Shown: in pieces, positions 23,501 through 35,589 of the stretch
How the letters are laid out: each line of letters opens with the position of its first letter
Position numbering within the stretch: the stretch's first letter is position 1
Origin: Latrodectus hesperus
Taxonomy: Eukaryota > Arthropoda > Arachnida > Araneae > Theridiidae
Length of the DNA: 64,000 bases
Reading direction: 5' to 3'
Assembly (NCBI GenBank): GCA_037975125.1
Contig: CM075856.1
Location: 3,359,098 to 3,423,097 of the forward strand
Notes under the pieces: generated by a model
Database searches by the model: none
Told to the model about the DNA's origin: nothing
The model's input: the letters and a program-made list of their open reading frames with translations, nothing else
Translations under genes and position numbers: made by a program

Positions 23501-24250
23501 TTTCAACAGTTTTATGCGTTCATTGCTGTTAATGTGTTTGGTACACGGACACAACGTCATCTATTTTCAACAGTTTTATGCGTCCATTGCTGTTAATGTG
23601 TTTGGTACACGGACACAACGTCATCTATTTTCAACAGTTTTATGCGTTCATTGCTGTTAATGTGTTTGGTACACGGACACAACGTCATCTATTTTCAACA
23701 GTTTTATGCGTTCATTGCTGTTAATGTGTTTGGTACACGGACACAACGTCATCTATTTTCAACAGTTTTATGCGTCCATTGCTGTTAATGTGTTTGGTAC
23801 ACGGACACAACGTCATCTATTTTCAACAGTTTTATGCGTTCATTGCTGTTAATGTGTTTGGTACACGGACACAACGTCATCTATTTTTCAACAGTTTTAT
23901 GCGTCCATTGCTGTTAATGTGTTTGGTACACGGACACAACGTCATCTATTTTCAACAGTTTTATGCGTCCATTGCTGTTAATGTGTTTGGTAAACGGACA
24001 CAACGTCATCTATTTTCAACAGTTTTATGCGTCCATTGCTGTTAATGTGTTTGTTAAACGGACACAACGTCATCTATTTTCAACAGTTTTATGCGTCCAT
24101 TGCTGTTAATGTGTTTGGTACACGGACACAACGTCATCTATTTTCAACAGTTTTATGCGTTCATTGCTGTTAATGTGTTTGGTACACGGACACAACGTCA
24201 TCTATTTTCAACAGTTTTATGCGTCCATTGCTGTTAATGTGTTTGGTACA
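23418..24250. repeat. 64-bp minisatellite, 13 copies
   Basis: Thirteen direct copies start at 23418, 23482, 23546 and so on, with one extra T near 23886 shifting later copies by one. The unit contains CGGACACAACGTCATC, TTTTCAACAGTTTTATGCG, TCCATTGCTGTTAATG and TGTTTGGTACA. Copies differ mainly at GCGTTC/GCGTCC. Because 64 is not a multiple of 3, open frames through it cycle through three peptides; they are not genes. Confidence 0.98.
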
Positions 24251-25833
24251 CAATCTTATCTTCACACACACACATATAGCAATGAGCTGATTTAAAAAAT
24301 ATATTGAAAAGAATACAATTGTCTCAATGTAATTATGTCTTTAATTATTTGTATAAAATTATCAAAGTTAATTATATAACCAGCCGAGACATGTGGCATA
24401 AGGATGTTAATAAAATTAATGTAAATCTTGCATTGACAATAAGTACGTTTCTTGCAAAGCAATACATGAGATAAAATTTTAACAATTCTTTTCAGACTCT
24501 CAAACAACTTTCAACCAGCCAAACAAATCCCTTGATTTTGTTTTTCCGATATGCACTTTTACCAGCCAGACAAAAAATTCTTTTCCCTGATTGACTGTAA
24601 AAGTACTGTTTTTCTAGATGAAGTTTCAAGGAATATTTTCATTATTTAATTCCAAATTCCTAAAAATTTATAAAGTGTTAAAAAAAATTATCATTGGCTT
24701 AAATATTTAATTTTATGTGTGCATATTACTACACTAAACACGCATTAGCAATAATGACTTAAAAAACTATTTTTATAGTATTTTTATTTCTATTAAATAT
24801 ATTATAAACCTTTGTAGCAATTAACAATTGATAACACTTAAAGTACTCTATACTTTTTTTCATTTAAAATGTAAGTATAATTTAGTCTAGACAGTATACT
24901 AAAGTTATTTAAGAAACAGTTAAAATACAACAATATGCAGTAATAATTAAGCATAAGAATAATTTTCTTTGAATTGAATAGGTTTATTTAAATTCCCTTT
25001 TGTGTGTTAATTATTGCTTAGTAAAAAAAATTACAATAGTTAACATAATTACAGACTCAAAATCTTCATTAGCTGAGCCTAGTTAAATATCATTTCAGAG
25101 AGTAAAAAACACAATAAATATATAGAAAGAACCGTAAAAGTCGAACTAAGGTTTTTAAATTTGAAAATAAGCTGAAACATGACGACCCCCTTCTTCAAAA
25201 GAACAAATTATTTTTAAGGGAAAGTCTTTGACCGATGAAAAAAATATGTATAATTCTTTTATGACATTTTTTGCTCTTAATCAGCGTTTGAGTCGTGAAT
25301 TCGAGAGATAGCAAAAACGCTAATGAAGAAATTGATCAGGAACTCCCATAGGAAAATGGTAACGGGTCAAGGGATTTTAATAAAGATTTTTACATTTTGG
25401 AACTAAAAGCAGCTATTGATTTCCTAAAAATGAAACAAAGTCTATGCTCGGATAATAATGTATGTAATAAATAATAATAATGCATTTAATAAATGTATGC
25501 TGTATGACAACTACTAAACATTTCAGTAGACCAAAAATTTAATTATTTTTAGTTTCCAAATATAACAGATAATGTAAGTTCTTATTAGATGTTCTTGTTA
25601 CTTTGTGAAACACAGTGAAACCTTTGTGCTAAAGTGCATAAATTTCATATATGCATTTTAGTATCTTTTTTTCACTTTAATTTTAATATTATATGTTCAT
25701 TTTATTTTAAAATTTCGTTTACTTATGTTAAAATAATGTAATTTTTAATCCTAAAATGGTTATTTCTTCCGTTAGAATTGTGATCCAGGGTACTGTACTT
25801 TATTAAGATTCTCATGGTTTAAAATATACATAT
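24251..25833. other. No feature recognised
   Basis: AT-rich. The word ACCAGCCAGAC recurs near 24561 and 28458, but I cannot attach it to an element. Confidence 0.6.
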
Positions 25834-26160
25834 ATGACGACAGATATCGCTTCTTCCTCACCACATCATAGTGAGACGGCGATGCAAATCCGAATTGTCG
25901 ACGAATTTGCTGCCTGCCTTCAAATCACATTCTTTGAGTTGCAGCAAAGAAGCGAAGTTTACCATCAAATGCCTGAAAAGAGTGTCGAAGTTCATTCTGT
26001 CAATAAAACGATTTCTTATATAGAGAGAAGCATCGGTTTAAGAAGTCATTTTTCATTGATTCAAGACATTAAAACATCGACAATAGAACAGCAGAAAAAG
26101 CACAATGACAAAGACATGACAAAACATCCAGTTATAATTAGCTTAAACAGGCAAGGATGA
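25834..26160 (+). CDS. Unrecognised 108-codon open frame
   Basis: ATG to TGA with varied codon use (ASSSPHHSETAMQIRIVDEF, then ELQQRSEVYHQMPEKSVEVH), less AT-driven than other frames nearby. No domain, signal peptide or membrane segment is evident. Its second half lies in the tandemly duplicated segment. In the downstream copy (26877-27050) the same frame is broken by an A-run indel (GAAAAAAAGACATGAC), which argues against function in that copy. It could be a gene exon or part of an unknown repeat. There is no visible promoter, splice partner or poly(A) evidence. Confidence 0.25.
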   Translation: MTTDIASSSPHHSETAMQIRIVDEFAACLQITFFELQQRSEVYHQMPEKSVEVHSVNKTISYIERSIGLRSHFSLIQDIKTSTIEQQKKHNDKDMTKHPVIISLNRQG

Positions 26161-27356
26161 TTTAATTTTTTAAATATTTACTAAATTTAATTTATTTATT
26201 ATTTTTTTATAATTTAAAAAAAATATTCACGTGAAAAACTATTATCTCTGGGAAGTCCGAAATTCTTTGCTTGCATTCAGCATGAAAAAAAACGAATATT
26301 TGCATATTTTAAAATTCATAAAATTCTGCATGGATGATCAAAATAGAGTTATATTCATTAGAGAGCTCCAGTGGCTCAGTAGTTTCACGCCGCTTCCCGT
26401 AAGCTCGGCAAAGTGAAGCATCATTTGCCGCTGGCAGTGGTTGGGAGGGTGACCACGGTGTACTCTCCTTCACTGGCTTGCTGGAGCTCCGTGGGTTGGG
26501 GACGTGTCCACGTTAATATGTGACGTCCAAAGTCCTTCCGCTGGTGTGGCGTGGATGTGGAGAGGAGGGTGCCAGCTCAGGTGTGGCCTCGTCACCAGAC
26601 CGTGGTTCAAAATGACGAGGCAACTTAAAATCAGCAAAGTCGTACTTTCACCTTCGTAGTGCTCTGATCCAAACGAAAGACGCTCTCTATTGACTTATTT
26701 CGCACAGCTAAAGGCATAGCGAGCTTGGCTTGTTCAATTGTCATAAGCAACAACAACAACAATATTCATTAGTGGTTTTGAATATTCCAATATTCAAAAT
26801 ATATCGAATATCCAAATCGAATCGAATATTTAAAACGTCGCATATTTGTTGCTGTTGTTAATTATTGAATACAGAGCATCGAATGTCTGAGAATAGTGTG
26901 GGAGTTAATTCTGTTCATAAAACGATTTCTTATATAGAGAGAAGCATCGGTTTAAGAAGTCATTTTCTATTGATTCAAGACATTAAAACATCGACAATAG
27001 AACAGCAGAAAGAGCAAAATGAAAAAAAGACATGACAAAACATCCAGTTTATAATTAGTTTAAACAGGCAAGGACGATTTAATTTTTTTTAATATTTACT
27101 AAATTCTATTTTTTTTTTTTTTTTTACAATTTAAAAAATCGTTGTCATGATAAAAACTATTATGTCTTGGTAGTTCCAAATTCTTTTGCATTCAGCATGA
27201 AGAAAACGAATATTTCTGTTTTTCAAAATTCATGAAAATCTTCATGTTTGATCAGAATTGTGTTATATTCATACACCCTTTATGTTGATTAATAATTTCT
27301 ATTAAATATTCAAAATGTCGCATATTTGTTGATGTTGTTAATTATAGAATACAGAG
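25963..27356. repeat. Tandem segmental duplication, about 0.48 kb unit
   Basis: Copy 1 is 25963-26876 and copy 2 is 26877-27356. Both start CATCRAATG and end near TAATTAT..GAATACAGAG, so the junction is head to tail. Copy 1 is longer only because it holds a SINE (26362-26761). The copies differ by scattered substitutions and by small A/T-run indels. Confidence 0.9.
26362..26761 (+). mobile_element. SINE family C, copy 1
   Basis: About 400 bp, GC-rich against its surroundings. The head has an A-box-like CAGTGGCTCAGTAG; a B-box-like GTGGTTCAAAATGAC lies unusually far downstream (about 26602). The body is unique (TGACCACGGTGTACTCTCC, GGACGTGTCCACGTTAAT). The 3' domain is type 2, shared with SINE B2 (AAAGTCGTACTTTCACCTTC, GCATAGCGAGCTTGGCTTG, CATAAGCAACAACAACAAC). 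The target-site duplication ATATTCATTAG lies at 26351-26361 and 26762-26772. Copy 2 is at 33952-34346. The tRNA origin of the head is less certain than for A and B. Confidence 0.85.
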
Positions 27357-29916
27357 CCCATATTACCATCTTTATATTTCATATCAGAAAAGATTATTTA
27401 ATCAAACTTTCTTCAGTTGACATGAAATTACGTTTAAAACAATTTATTCAACCAGGGAGGAAAAATATGGAATGTTTATACTGTTTTGTGATACTTAAGA
27501 TTAGGAAATATATCAAAATACTTCAAATTTTTATGCCGAAATTTAAAAATTTGGAAGTTTATAAGCAATTTTTGGAAAAGTTTCGCTTGACATATTTATA
27601 GTTTAATATAATATTATTGCATTTCAAATGGGTAATATGTACTGACCACAAGTATTTCACATTCACCTTCTGTTATTGTACATTTAAACAAACAAATGCA
27701 AAATGTTAAAATGGACATTTTGCATTTGTTCTAAAGAGTATCAGCTTATAAAAATAAAAGTAATAAAAAAATTGAAAAAAAATAAACTTTATGCTTCTAC
27801 TCAAGTAATACCATTTCTATAAATGTAAATGATATGTCTTCCCAAATTTTCAAATTTAAGAAAAAAACGGAAAAAAATCATTTGATTTAATCTTTTATAT
27901 GAAACATTTGAACATATAAATATCACAACTCAATTGACACATTCCTATAAAACATTAGCACATTTTGATACGCATAGTTAAAAATAGGTTAAAATTGCTT
28001 AAGTTATTCGTTATTGAATGTTATATGGGAATTCGTTCGTGAGGTATTGCTAGTTAACAACGATAAAATCTTAAGTTAACATTCGGAAAAAAACCATGAA
28101 GAAAAAATAATACTTAATATTTTTTTAAAATATATATAGTTTTAAGTTTCAAACCCTACACACAAACACAAAAACAACATAGTAAATACTATAATGTTCA
28201 AAAACTTAAAGTCAAGTCTAAAGTATGTAAAAATTATTTAATAAACATGAATTCTGGGACATCTTTTTTAAGTTTTAAAATGTTTTTATAAACATTAATT
28301 CAGGTTCATAAAATATTAATATTTCTATCATATTATCTTCAAAATAACTTAAATCATTAAATTATAAAAGTAATGAATCCTATGTAATATGTTAAAATAA
28401 ATTGAATTTATGATTGAATTATAGTTAATAATTGCTATATTTATTTACCTGCTTTAACCAGCCAGACATTAAAGAAACATAGACATAAATTTATTTGAAT
28501 AATTTAAGAAATCTTAAGTAATTTTACAATAATTTAACATTTTAGTTCATAAAGAAATAATCATTATCCTTCCAAAAAAGGCAATAAATTTGTTTATATG
28601 CACATATATCCCTTTTCTCTACACATATATAAGTATAATATAATATAAATGAAAGTATTCTAAAAATAGATCACATTAGCTGTAGCAATAGATGAGCTAG
28701 TTAGTAATGTTTAGCTTGATTAAAATATATAGATGAATATGAATATAATGTTAATAGCCTGAAGCTATTCAATTTCTCATAATACTGATTAAATTAATTT
28801 TATTAAGATGCTTCTTTCCAGATCTTTTCATAAGAAATAAATAATTCAACTTGTTTGACAGATATTAATAATGGGGAACATGTAGAAAAGTTCACAATAA
28901 ACCCAGGAATAGCAATTTTATTAATGAAAAAATATTTATGTAGTAGAAGAATTTTACATCTTCTATCATTATTATTGTATATATAATGTGTATAATAAAT
29001 TAATTCATTATTATGCTTATATAAATATTAAATTAATGTAAAACATTATTGAAAGTAGTGTAATTTTTGCTTGATATTTTTCTCCAGAAAAACAGTGGAT
29101 AATTTATTCCGAAAAACTTCAAAATTAAATAAATTTATAAACTTTTATAAGTTGAGTGATTTTATATTACATATATTATGCGTTTTTACACTAAATTCAT
29201 TTCTTGTTTAAAATTTCTAAGTAATGCTATAAAAGAAAGTGATAATAAGAAAATTTTCAGTTTTTGTTGAAAATTTTATTATTATTTTTGATTAAATTTG
29301 AGTGATTGTTTTGTCACCTCGATTTAGTATAACATGAATTTAATTCCAATTTATCGATTTTTCTTAATTTAACTTAAATTCAAAACACAATAGGACGAAT
29401 TCCTTTTCATCAATAAAAATTTGTCTCACAGAATAGAAAATTATTAAATAATAATAGTAAATTTCATTTAACGTTTGTCTATGTCGAGTGAATCCGTTCA
29501 TACAGTTATAAATTTCATGAAGTTAAAAAGTAAGAAATATGCATCAAATATCTAATATGTACAAAAGTCTAATAATAAAATTAAAAGTGCAAGGGGATGG
29601 AAAAATTATTTGCAAGAAAATATTAATAAGATTTTATTAAAAATAGGAATCAGAGTTACCAAAGTTAAAAGGAGAAGAACGAAGAGAGAGGTGTTTAATT
29701 ATAATCTGAGTGGTTTGATAGAAAATAAAAAAAATAATATTATTAAACTACATATAAGAAGAAAAACTTTTCACACAATGATGACGAAAGTAAGCTACAA
29801 GAAAACATCTAATTCTTATACTAAAAATAATTTTTTGTAAAAAAAAATTAATGACAGATATGAGTTTTTTCTTTCAGAAAATTGATTCTTAAACTCGGAA
29901 AGCCAAAGTGATTAAT
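27357..29916. other. No feature recognised
   Basis: AT-rich. Open frames at 27326-27601 and 29610-29840 are Lys/Ile/Asn-rich and not supported as genes. Confidence 0.6.
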
Positions 29917-29918
29917 TA

Positions 29919-31221
29919 CGAGGTGTGGCTATAAAAAAAGAAACTGACACTGCAGTGGCAAAAGTGTGCATGCGTAGTCCACCATTGACTGTCAGCTGTT
30001 TAGTGTGAAGCTTTCTCTTCAAAATGCCCTAAGCCTCATTTGCGTAAGTAACACGGTTTAGTCATAACCTTCATTTCCGTTAACATTGTTATTTTATTTT
30101 GGCGAAAAAATGGTTAGTGTAATAATAAAGCAATTAATTGTTGTTAAAATTCACTTCAAGCTTGGAAAAACCGGTACTGAAACTTATAATTTACTGAAAG
30201 ATGTGTCCGGCAGTGAATGTTTATCCCGTGGACGAATTTTTGAATGGTTCAAACATTTTAAAGATGGCCGACAAGACGTTGAAGATGATTCGCGGCCCTT
30301 CAACGTCAAAAACGGATGAAAATTTCGAAAATGTTGCTAGTTTGATTCGGTCTGATCGTCGATTGAGTATTCGTGCAATAGCTGAAACTGTAAACATTGA
30401 TAAAGAATGTGTACGGCAAATTTTACATGACAATTTGAACATTGAAAAAGTGTGCGCAAAAATGGTGCCAAATATTCTCACATTTGAACAACAAGCAACT
30501 CGCAAAAATGTTTGTACTGACATTTCGGATGCCATTAAAAATGACCCAAATTTATTGGAAAAGGTAATAACATGTGATGAATCATGGTTTTTTACGTATG
30601 ATCCGGAAACAAAGCGCCAATCCATGGATTAGATGACTCCAACTTCACCAAGAGCAAAAAAAGCAAGAATGAGCAAGTCAAAATTTAAAGCAATGATGAT
30701 TGCTTTTTTCGATGTTCATGGGATTGTGTACCTTCACTGAGTTCCTGAAGGTCAAACAATCAATCAACAATACTACCTTGGCAATCTGCGAGAAAGAATA
30801 AGAAAAAACGACCCGAAATGTGGAAGGAAAAATCATGGCTTCTCCACCAAGACAATGCGCCAGCTCATTCCGCGTTATCTGTCAAGAGATTCCTGGCCAA
30901 ACACAGCATCCCACTGTTAGAGCATCCACCTTACTCGCCAGACCAGGCACCATGTGACTTCTATCTGCTCCCTAAGGTGAAATCTGCATTAAAAGGAACA
31001 AGATTTGAGTCCGTGGAAGCTGTTAAAGAGAAAGCGGCAAGAGTATTGAAGGAGTTGACAAAAGATGACTTCCAACACTGTGTCCAACAATGGAAAATTC
31101 GCATGGAGCGTTGCAGGGATAGAGAAAGGGTGTACATTGAAGGCGATTATAAATAATTATGTATAAAATAAGAATAAAATTTTTTACAACGACAGTCTCG
31201 TTATTTAATAGCCACACCTCG
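29919..31221 (+). mobile_element. Full-length mariner element, 1303 bp
   Basis: Bounded by TA at 29917-29918 and 31222-31223. The terminal inverted repeats are about 30 bp, beginning CGAGGTGTGGCTAT on the left and, as reverse complement, on the right. Length, TA target duplication and the D34D transposase define a mariner. It is complete in structure but its gene is broken, so it could move only if transposase came from elsewhere. Confidence 0.95.
30110..31156 (+). pseudogene. Mariner transposase pseudogene (D34D)
   Basis: The start codon is at 30110 and the terminal stop at 31154-31156. The N-terminal helix-turn-helix region reads KIHFKLGKTGTETYNLLKDV, then RGRIFEWFKHFKDG. The second HTH has LSIRAIAETVNIDKECVRQI. 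The catalytic triad is intact: Asp at 30576 (TCDESWFF), Asp at 30851 (HQDNAPAH) and Asp at 30956 (SPDQAPCDFYL), the last two separated by 34 residues. The gene is dead: a frameshift near 30295 (SRP then PSTSKTDE), a TAG at about 30630 and a TGA near 30740 in place of Trp codons, and a one-base frameshift in the A-run near 30808. The triad shows it was once an active mariner-type enzyme. Confidence 0.95.
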
Positions 31222-31223
31222 TA

Positions 31224-31714
31224 TACTCATTAGTTATGTGAGTACTTTTAAGATTTCAAAGTATGCATATAATTTTATGATAATGAAAAAAGTTCGTAAG
31301 ATGCATATGTGAGAACAGGATCATTTTTTAGAAGAGAACATTTAGGAAAATTCCGATTTTTTACACAGAGATATTTAAGGATAAGGCACGTTTTAGAATT
31401 CATTGCTTGATTGAATCATCAAATATAGGACATTTCAATCAAAAAGAATCAATTCCTGAAAATTCCTGTGTATTCATTTCCATATACATGCATGCCTTAA
31501 GAAAAATGCGTATTTGAATTTTTACCACTGACTTTTGGCCTACACTAAAGTTTAAGCATCTAGAAAGTTAAAGTATTGTGCATAAATGTTTTTTTAGATA
31601 TAGTGTGTGTCAATATGTTGTGTAGTCTTTAATAGACAAACTAAAACTAGAGGATTACAGAGAGGCCTTTTAACGCCCATTGAGTATACATTTAAACAGA
31701 GTAAAAAATGAAGC

Positions 31715-31716
<2 letters not shown>
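31224..31716. other. No feature recognised
   Basis: AT-rich unique sequence between the mariner and the (AT)n block. Confidence 0.6.
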
Positions 31717-31805
<89 letters not shown>

Positions 31806-31806
31806 A
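31717..31806. repeat. (AT)n microsatellite
   Basis: Alternating AT, separated by about 80 bp of unique sequence from a longer run to the right. Confidence 0.97.
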
Positions 31807-31883
31807 CCGTGGTGACTCTTGATTAATTTCTGGTATAGCCTTTTGTAAAACCATCATTGGAATTCTTTAGAATTATTTAAAAC

Positions 31884-32186
<303 letters not shown>

Positions 32187-32514
32187 TATATTAATACTAC
32201 TGGAATATTATTAATACTATACTTGTTCTAATCATAATGCAAATGACGAGATCAACTACTCATATGGCCACCTTAAATATTACACAGTATCAGAAGTTTA
32301 GTTATTCATGGATCACACATTGATAGATCTTATCAGAATGGGGATGATAAGAGTTATTATAATAATAATAAGATGCTAAGATTTATGGTGATATTATCAT
32401 CTTATCAGCATTTTTTGAAAAGAACAACTTTTAATAAAATTTTAATTTATTCGTATGTCAATGTTTTGAATGTTTGAAAAGTAAAATCAATTATTGATGG
32501 TATATACAATCAAT
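32187..32514. other. No feature recognised
   Basis: AT-rich unique sequence. Confidence 0.6.
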
Positions 32515-32798
32515 GCCGACCAACTTGTCTAGTGGTCAGCGTGCCTGACTACGGATAAGGAGGTCCTGGGTTCGAATCCTGGTTTGGGCATGGATGAAAT
32601 TTCTCTCTATCTATCCTGTCTTTGACCTTTCCTTTTATGAATGAGGTTTGAATGGCTGCCTACCCTATAAACGGGTCCCTATAGCATGTGTGTACTGAGG
32701 AAGTCGGACTCCACACCAAATATGGTTCAGTTGGAAAAGTGGAGCAGCGCACCCCATATTGCAAGTCTAGCTGGCACACGACAATAAATGAATAAATA
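32515..32798 (+). mobile_element. tRNA-derived SINE, family B1, copy 2
   Basis: Head CTTGTCTAGTGGTCAGCG, B box CTGGGTTCGAATCCTGG, central domain through CTACCCTATAAACGGG, and type 1 3' domain (GTGTACTGAGGAAGTCGG, CAGCGCACCCCATATTGC, CTAGCTGGCACACGACAAT). The likely target-site duplication is an imperfect ACAATMAATG at both ends. It abuts the Tc1 relic that starts at 32801. Confidence 0.9.
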
Positions 32799-32800
32799 TA

Positions 32801-33545
32801 CACTACTGGCCATTAAAATCGCTACACCACGAAAGCGGCACACCACACACGTGAAATTTGCATGACATGTAGAACTTGCTGTGATATGCAAATGATTAGA
32901 TTTTCAGCGCATTCATACAAAGCAAGCGACAGTAGCGACATCTACAATGTGTATAAAACCAGAGATTTGACAGCAGTTTTCTTATACACAATTTCCGTTT
33001 CAACGTTGTTTTCGGCAAAGAAAATTGTTGTAATGCCTCGTGTAAGAAGAAGAAATGCCTATCAGCACGTGTCTGACTTTGATCGAGGAAGGATTAAAGC
33101 CTACCGGTATTGCGGTTTATCGTACCGCAATATTGCTGCTCGCGTCGATCGAGACCCCATGACGGTTAGCAGAATATGAAATCGATAGGTTCAGGACAAT
33201 CATACAGAACGTCATGCAGGATCTCAGGGACCCCCCATCACTAACAGCAGAGAAGACAGACATCTTATCCGCATGGTCACAAGGGATCGTACAGCCACAT
33301 CACGAACCCTGAGTCGAGAAACAGAGTCATTTGCAAGGCAACAAGTTTCTGCTCGAACAGTTCGACGACGTTTGCAGCAGCATGGATTGTCTGCACGGTG
33401 ACCATGGCTTCAGCTACCATTGACGCTGTGTCACAGATAGGAGCGCCTTCAATGGTGTGATCAGCGACGAACCTGGACGCGGGAGTGGCATCACGTCATC
33501 TTTACAGATGAATATCGGTTCTGCATACAGGACCATGATGGACCA
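32801..33545 (+). mobile_element. 3'-truncated Tc1-like transposon
   Basis: Starts CACTACTGGCCATTAAAAT directly after a TA (32799-32800). It is cut off after the first catalytic Asp block, and there is no right terminus. The terminal sequence resembles that of the relic at 430-1626. Confidence 0.85.
33032..33545 (+). pseudogene. Tc1-like transposase pseudogene, N-terminal two thirds missing its catalytic end
   Basis: The start codon at 33032 gives MPRVRRRNAYQHVSDFDRGR, a paired-type DNA-binding N-terminus. It continues LSYRNIAARVDRDPMTVSRI, SARTVRRRLQQHGLSAR (second HTH) and LQWCDQRRTWTREWHHVIFT, then DEYRF, the first catalytic Asp. Three in-frame stops replace residues of the family (after TVSRI, two codons later, and after GLSAR), but no frameshift is needed. 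The second and third catalytic residues are absent because the element is truncated. Confidence 0.9.
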
Positions 33546-33951
33546 ATCATAAAATTAAAAACTTTTATTAATTAGTAATTATTAAAAATTAATTATTTAA
33601 TTAATTCTTTGATACATTTATTTAACTAAAAAAATAATGTACATTATATCAAAATAAGGAAATTTTGCAAATTGTAGACTGTAAATCTTAAGGATTTTTG
33701 TAAATCGATATTTTGTAAAGTAACGTTTAATATATAATTAAACTGTGATAAAGTGATAGAACTATTATTTGCTTTTGACATTCAAATATGTTGCTTATCA
33801 ATGTTTAAATACTAATTGGATTAAATTAGTTCTTGTATTTGTATGAAAATTTAATTTTGCTAAGACAATTTAATAACTTCATCAAAAAAATTTGGGTTCA
33901 ATAAAAATAATAACCTGAAAATTTCATCAGAAATATGAAACACTCTAATTT
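33546..33951. other. No feature recognised
   Basis: AT-rich unique sequence. Confidence 0.6.
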
Positions 33952-34346
33952 TGTTGTTGTTGCTTATGACACTTGGACAAACCAAGCTCGCTATGCCTTT
34001 GGCTGTGCGAATTAAGTCAGTAGAGAGCGTCTTTCGTTTGGATCAGAGCACCACGAAGGTTAAAGTACGACTTTGCTCTTTTTAAGGTGCCTCGTAATTT
34101 TGAACACGATCAGGTGACGAGACCACACCTGAGCTGGCACCTTCCTCTCCACTTCCACGCCACACCAGCGGAAGGACTTTGGACGTCACAGATTAACGTG
34201 GACACGTACCCAACCCATGGATTTCCAGCAACCCGGTGAAGGAGAGTACACCGTGGTCACCCTCCAAACCACAGCCCGCGGCAAATGATGTTTCACTTTG
34301 CTGAGCTTACGGAAAGCGACGTGAAGCTACTGAGCCACTGGAGCTC
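33952..34346 (-). mobile_element. SINE family C, copy 2
   Basis: Minus-strand copy of the element at 26362-26761. Read on the minus strand it starts GAGCTCCAGTGGCTCAGTAG and ends CATAAGCAACAACAAC. It contains the same GTGACCACGGTGTACTCTCC and GCATAGCGAGCTTGGTTTG words. The target-site duplication is not clear. Confidence 0.87.
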
Positions 34347-34389
34347 AACATTTATTTATTCATTCAACAACAACATTTATTTATTCATT
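34347..34389. repeat. 18-bp direct repeat around a CAACAAC stub
   Basis: AACATTTATTTATTCATT occurs at 34347-34364 and 34372-34389, with only CAACAAC between. It could be a target-site duplication around an insertion truncated down to its (CAA)n tail, or simple slippage. Confidence 0.75.
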
Positions 34390-35178
34390 GCAAAAAAATG
34401 TTTGACTTAGTTTATAACATTGATATAAACATTGTTTAAATCACGAGGTTGAATACTGAATCGAGATCAAAAAAGTAAAAAGAGATTACGAATCATTATA
34501 ACATCTTATGAGTAACATAAGATATTTGACTGTAGAGCAGCACACAAGAACTCTGAGGTTTAATGCTTATGAAGCAAAAAACAGTAGAACGAAGTTTCGT
34601 AGATTAAACGAAATAGTATAAAAATAATTATAAAGAAGTAATTAACTATAACACGGTAAATTTTTAGTTCAAATAAGTTATTAACACAAATGAAAAAACT
34701 AATTTATTCATGTGAAATATGAAATTAATATTAAATGTTGGAGAGATCTGTGATTTGAGAAGGTTCATTATGGAACTTTAAGAAATATGTGTTATAAAAA
34801 TAAGCAATGCAGCAATTTGAAATAAAAATAGTGATAAGTAACAGAAATACAGCTGATGGAAAACAGTATTGTAAATTCATGATTAGAGATAAATGAATCA
34901 AGCAATTATCTTAAACTGATAATTTCAAATGGAAAATTTTTTTTGTAAATTTTACCTGATCCACAGCATTTATTAATAAAAAATTTATGTCATCAAAAAT
35001 CAATAAAATATTTTAAAAATTTAAGCAACTGTTAGTTTTACTATTATATCTCCTAATATTATAATTTGTAAAGAAATATACTTAATTGGCATAAATGAAT
35101 GATTTTCTAAAACTAACATCTAGCTACAATTCAACATTGGGATACCATTGACATTAAAGCATGACAAACATTCCTATA
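34390..35178. other. No feature recognised
   Basis: AT-rich unique sequence. Confidence 0.6.
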
Positions 35179-35188
35179 TTTTAACTAT

Positions 35189-35491
35189 AGGCCACGGTGT
35201 CCTGATATGTTTGGGCGTCGTTCTCTTTATCGGAAGGTAGTGAGTTTGAATCCCGGCTTAACCGAAGATACGTTGTGATCACTAATGGTGCCTGGTGCAC
35301 ATTAATACTGTGCTTGGTCGCAATGTCCTCCAAGTGAAATGATACCTCTGGAGTTGGTAGGCGAAGTATTGGGGATCTTCTGCTTGGTCCCTGCTTCAAA
35401 ATCACGAAGACTCCGTCCGGCTGCTATTACCTAACTGGTAGAACCCAACTCAGAGTTAAATACAGGGAAGCCTGTTGGTGCAACAACAACT
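35189..35491 (+). mobile_element. tRNA-derived SINE, family D, copy 1
   Basis: The head GGCCACGGTGTCCTGATATG carries an A-box-like segment, and the B box is TGAGTTTGAATCCCGGC. The body has GCACATTAATACTGTGC, TTGGTCGCAATGTCCTCC and GAAGACTCCGTCCGGCTGC. It ends TGTTGGTGCAACAACAAC. The target-site duplication TTTTAACTAT lies at 35179-35188 and 35492-35501. Copy 2 is at 36602-36907. Confidence 0.9.
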
Positions 35492-35589
35492 TTTTAACTA
35501 TTCGTAATTAAATAATTCGAAATATTTTAGTCCAAAACCAGATAGAGACAATGGATAAGTTTATGTTATGATCACAGATACACAGATGA

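Noticed and set aside
23770..24045. 91-codon frame with a repeated peptide
   Set aside because: It lies wholly in the 64-bp minisatellite, whose period is not a multiple of three.
23418..24250. CRISPR-like array
   Set aside because: Head-to-tail identical 64-bp units without spacers.
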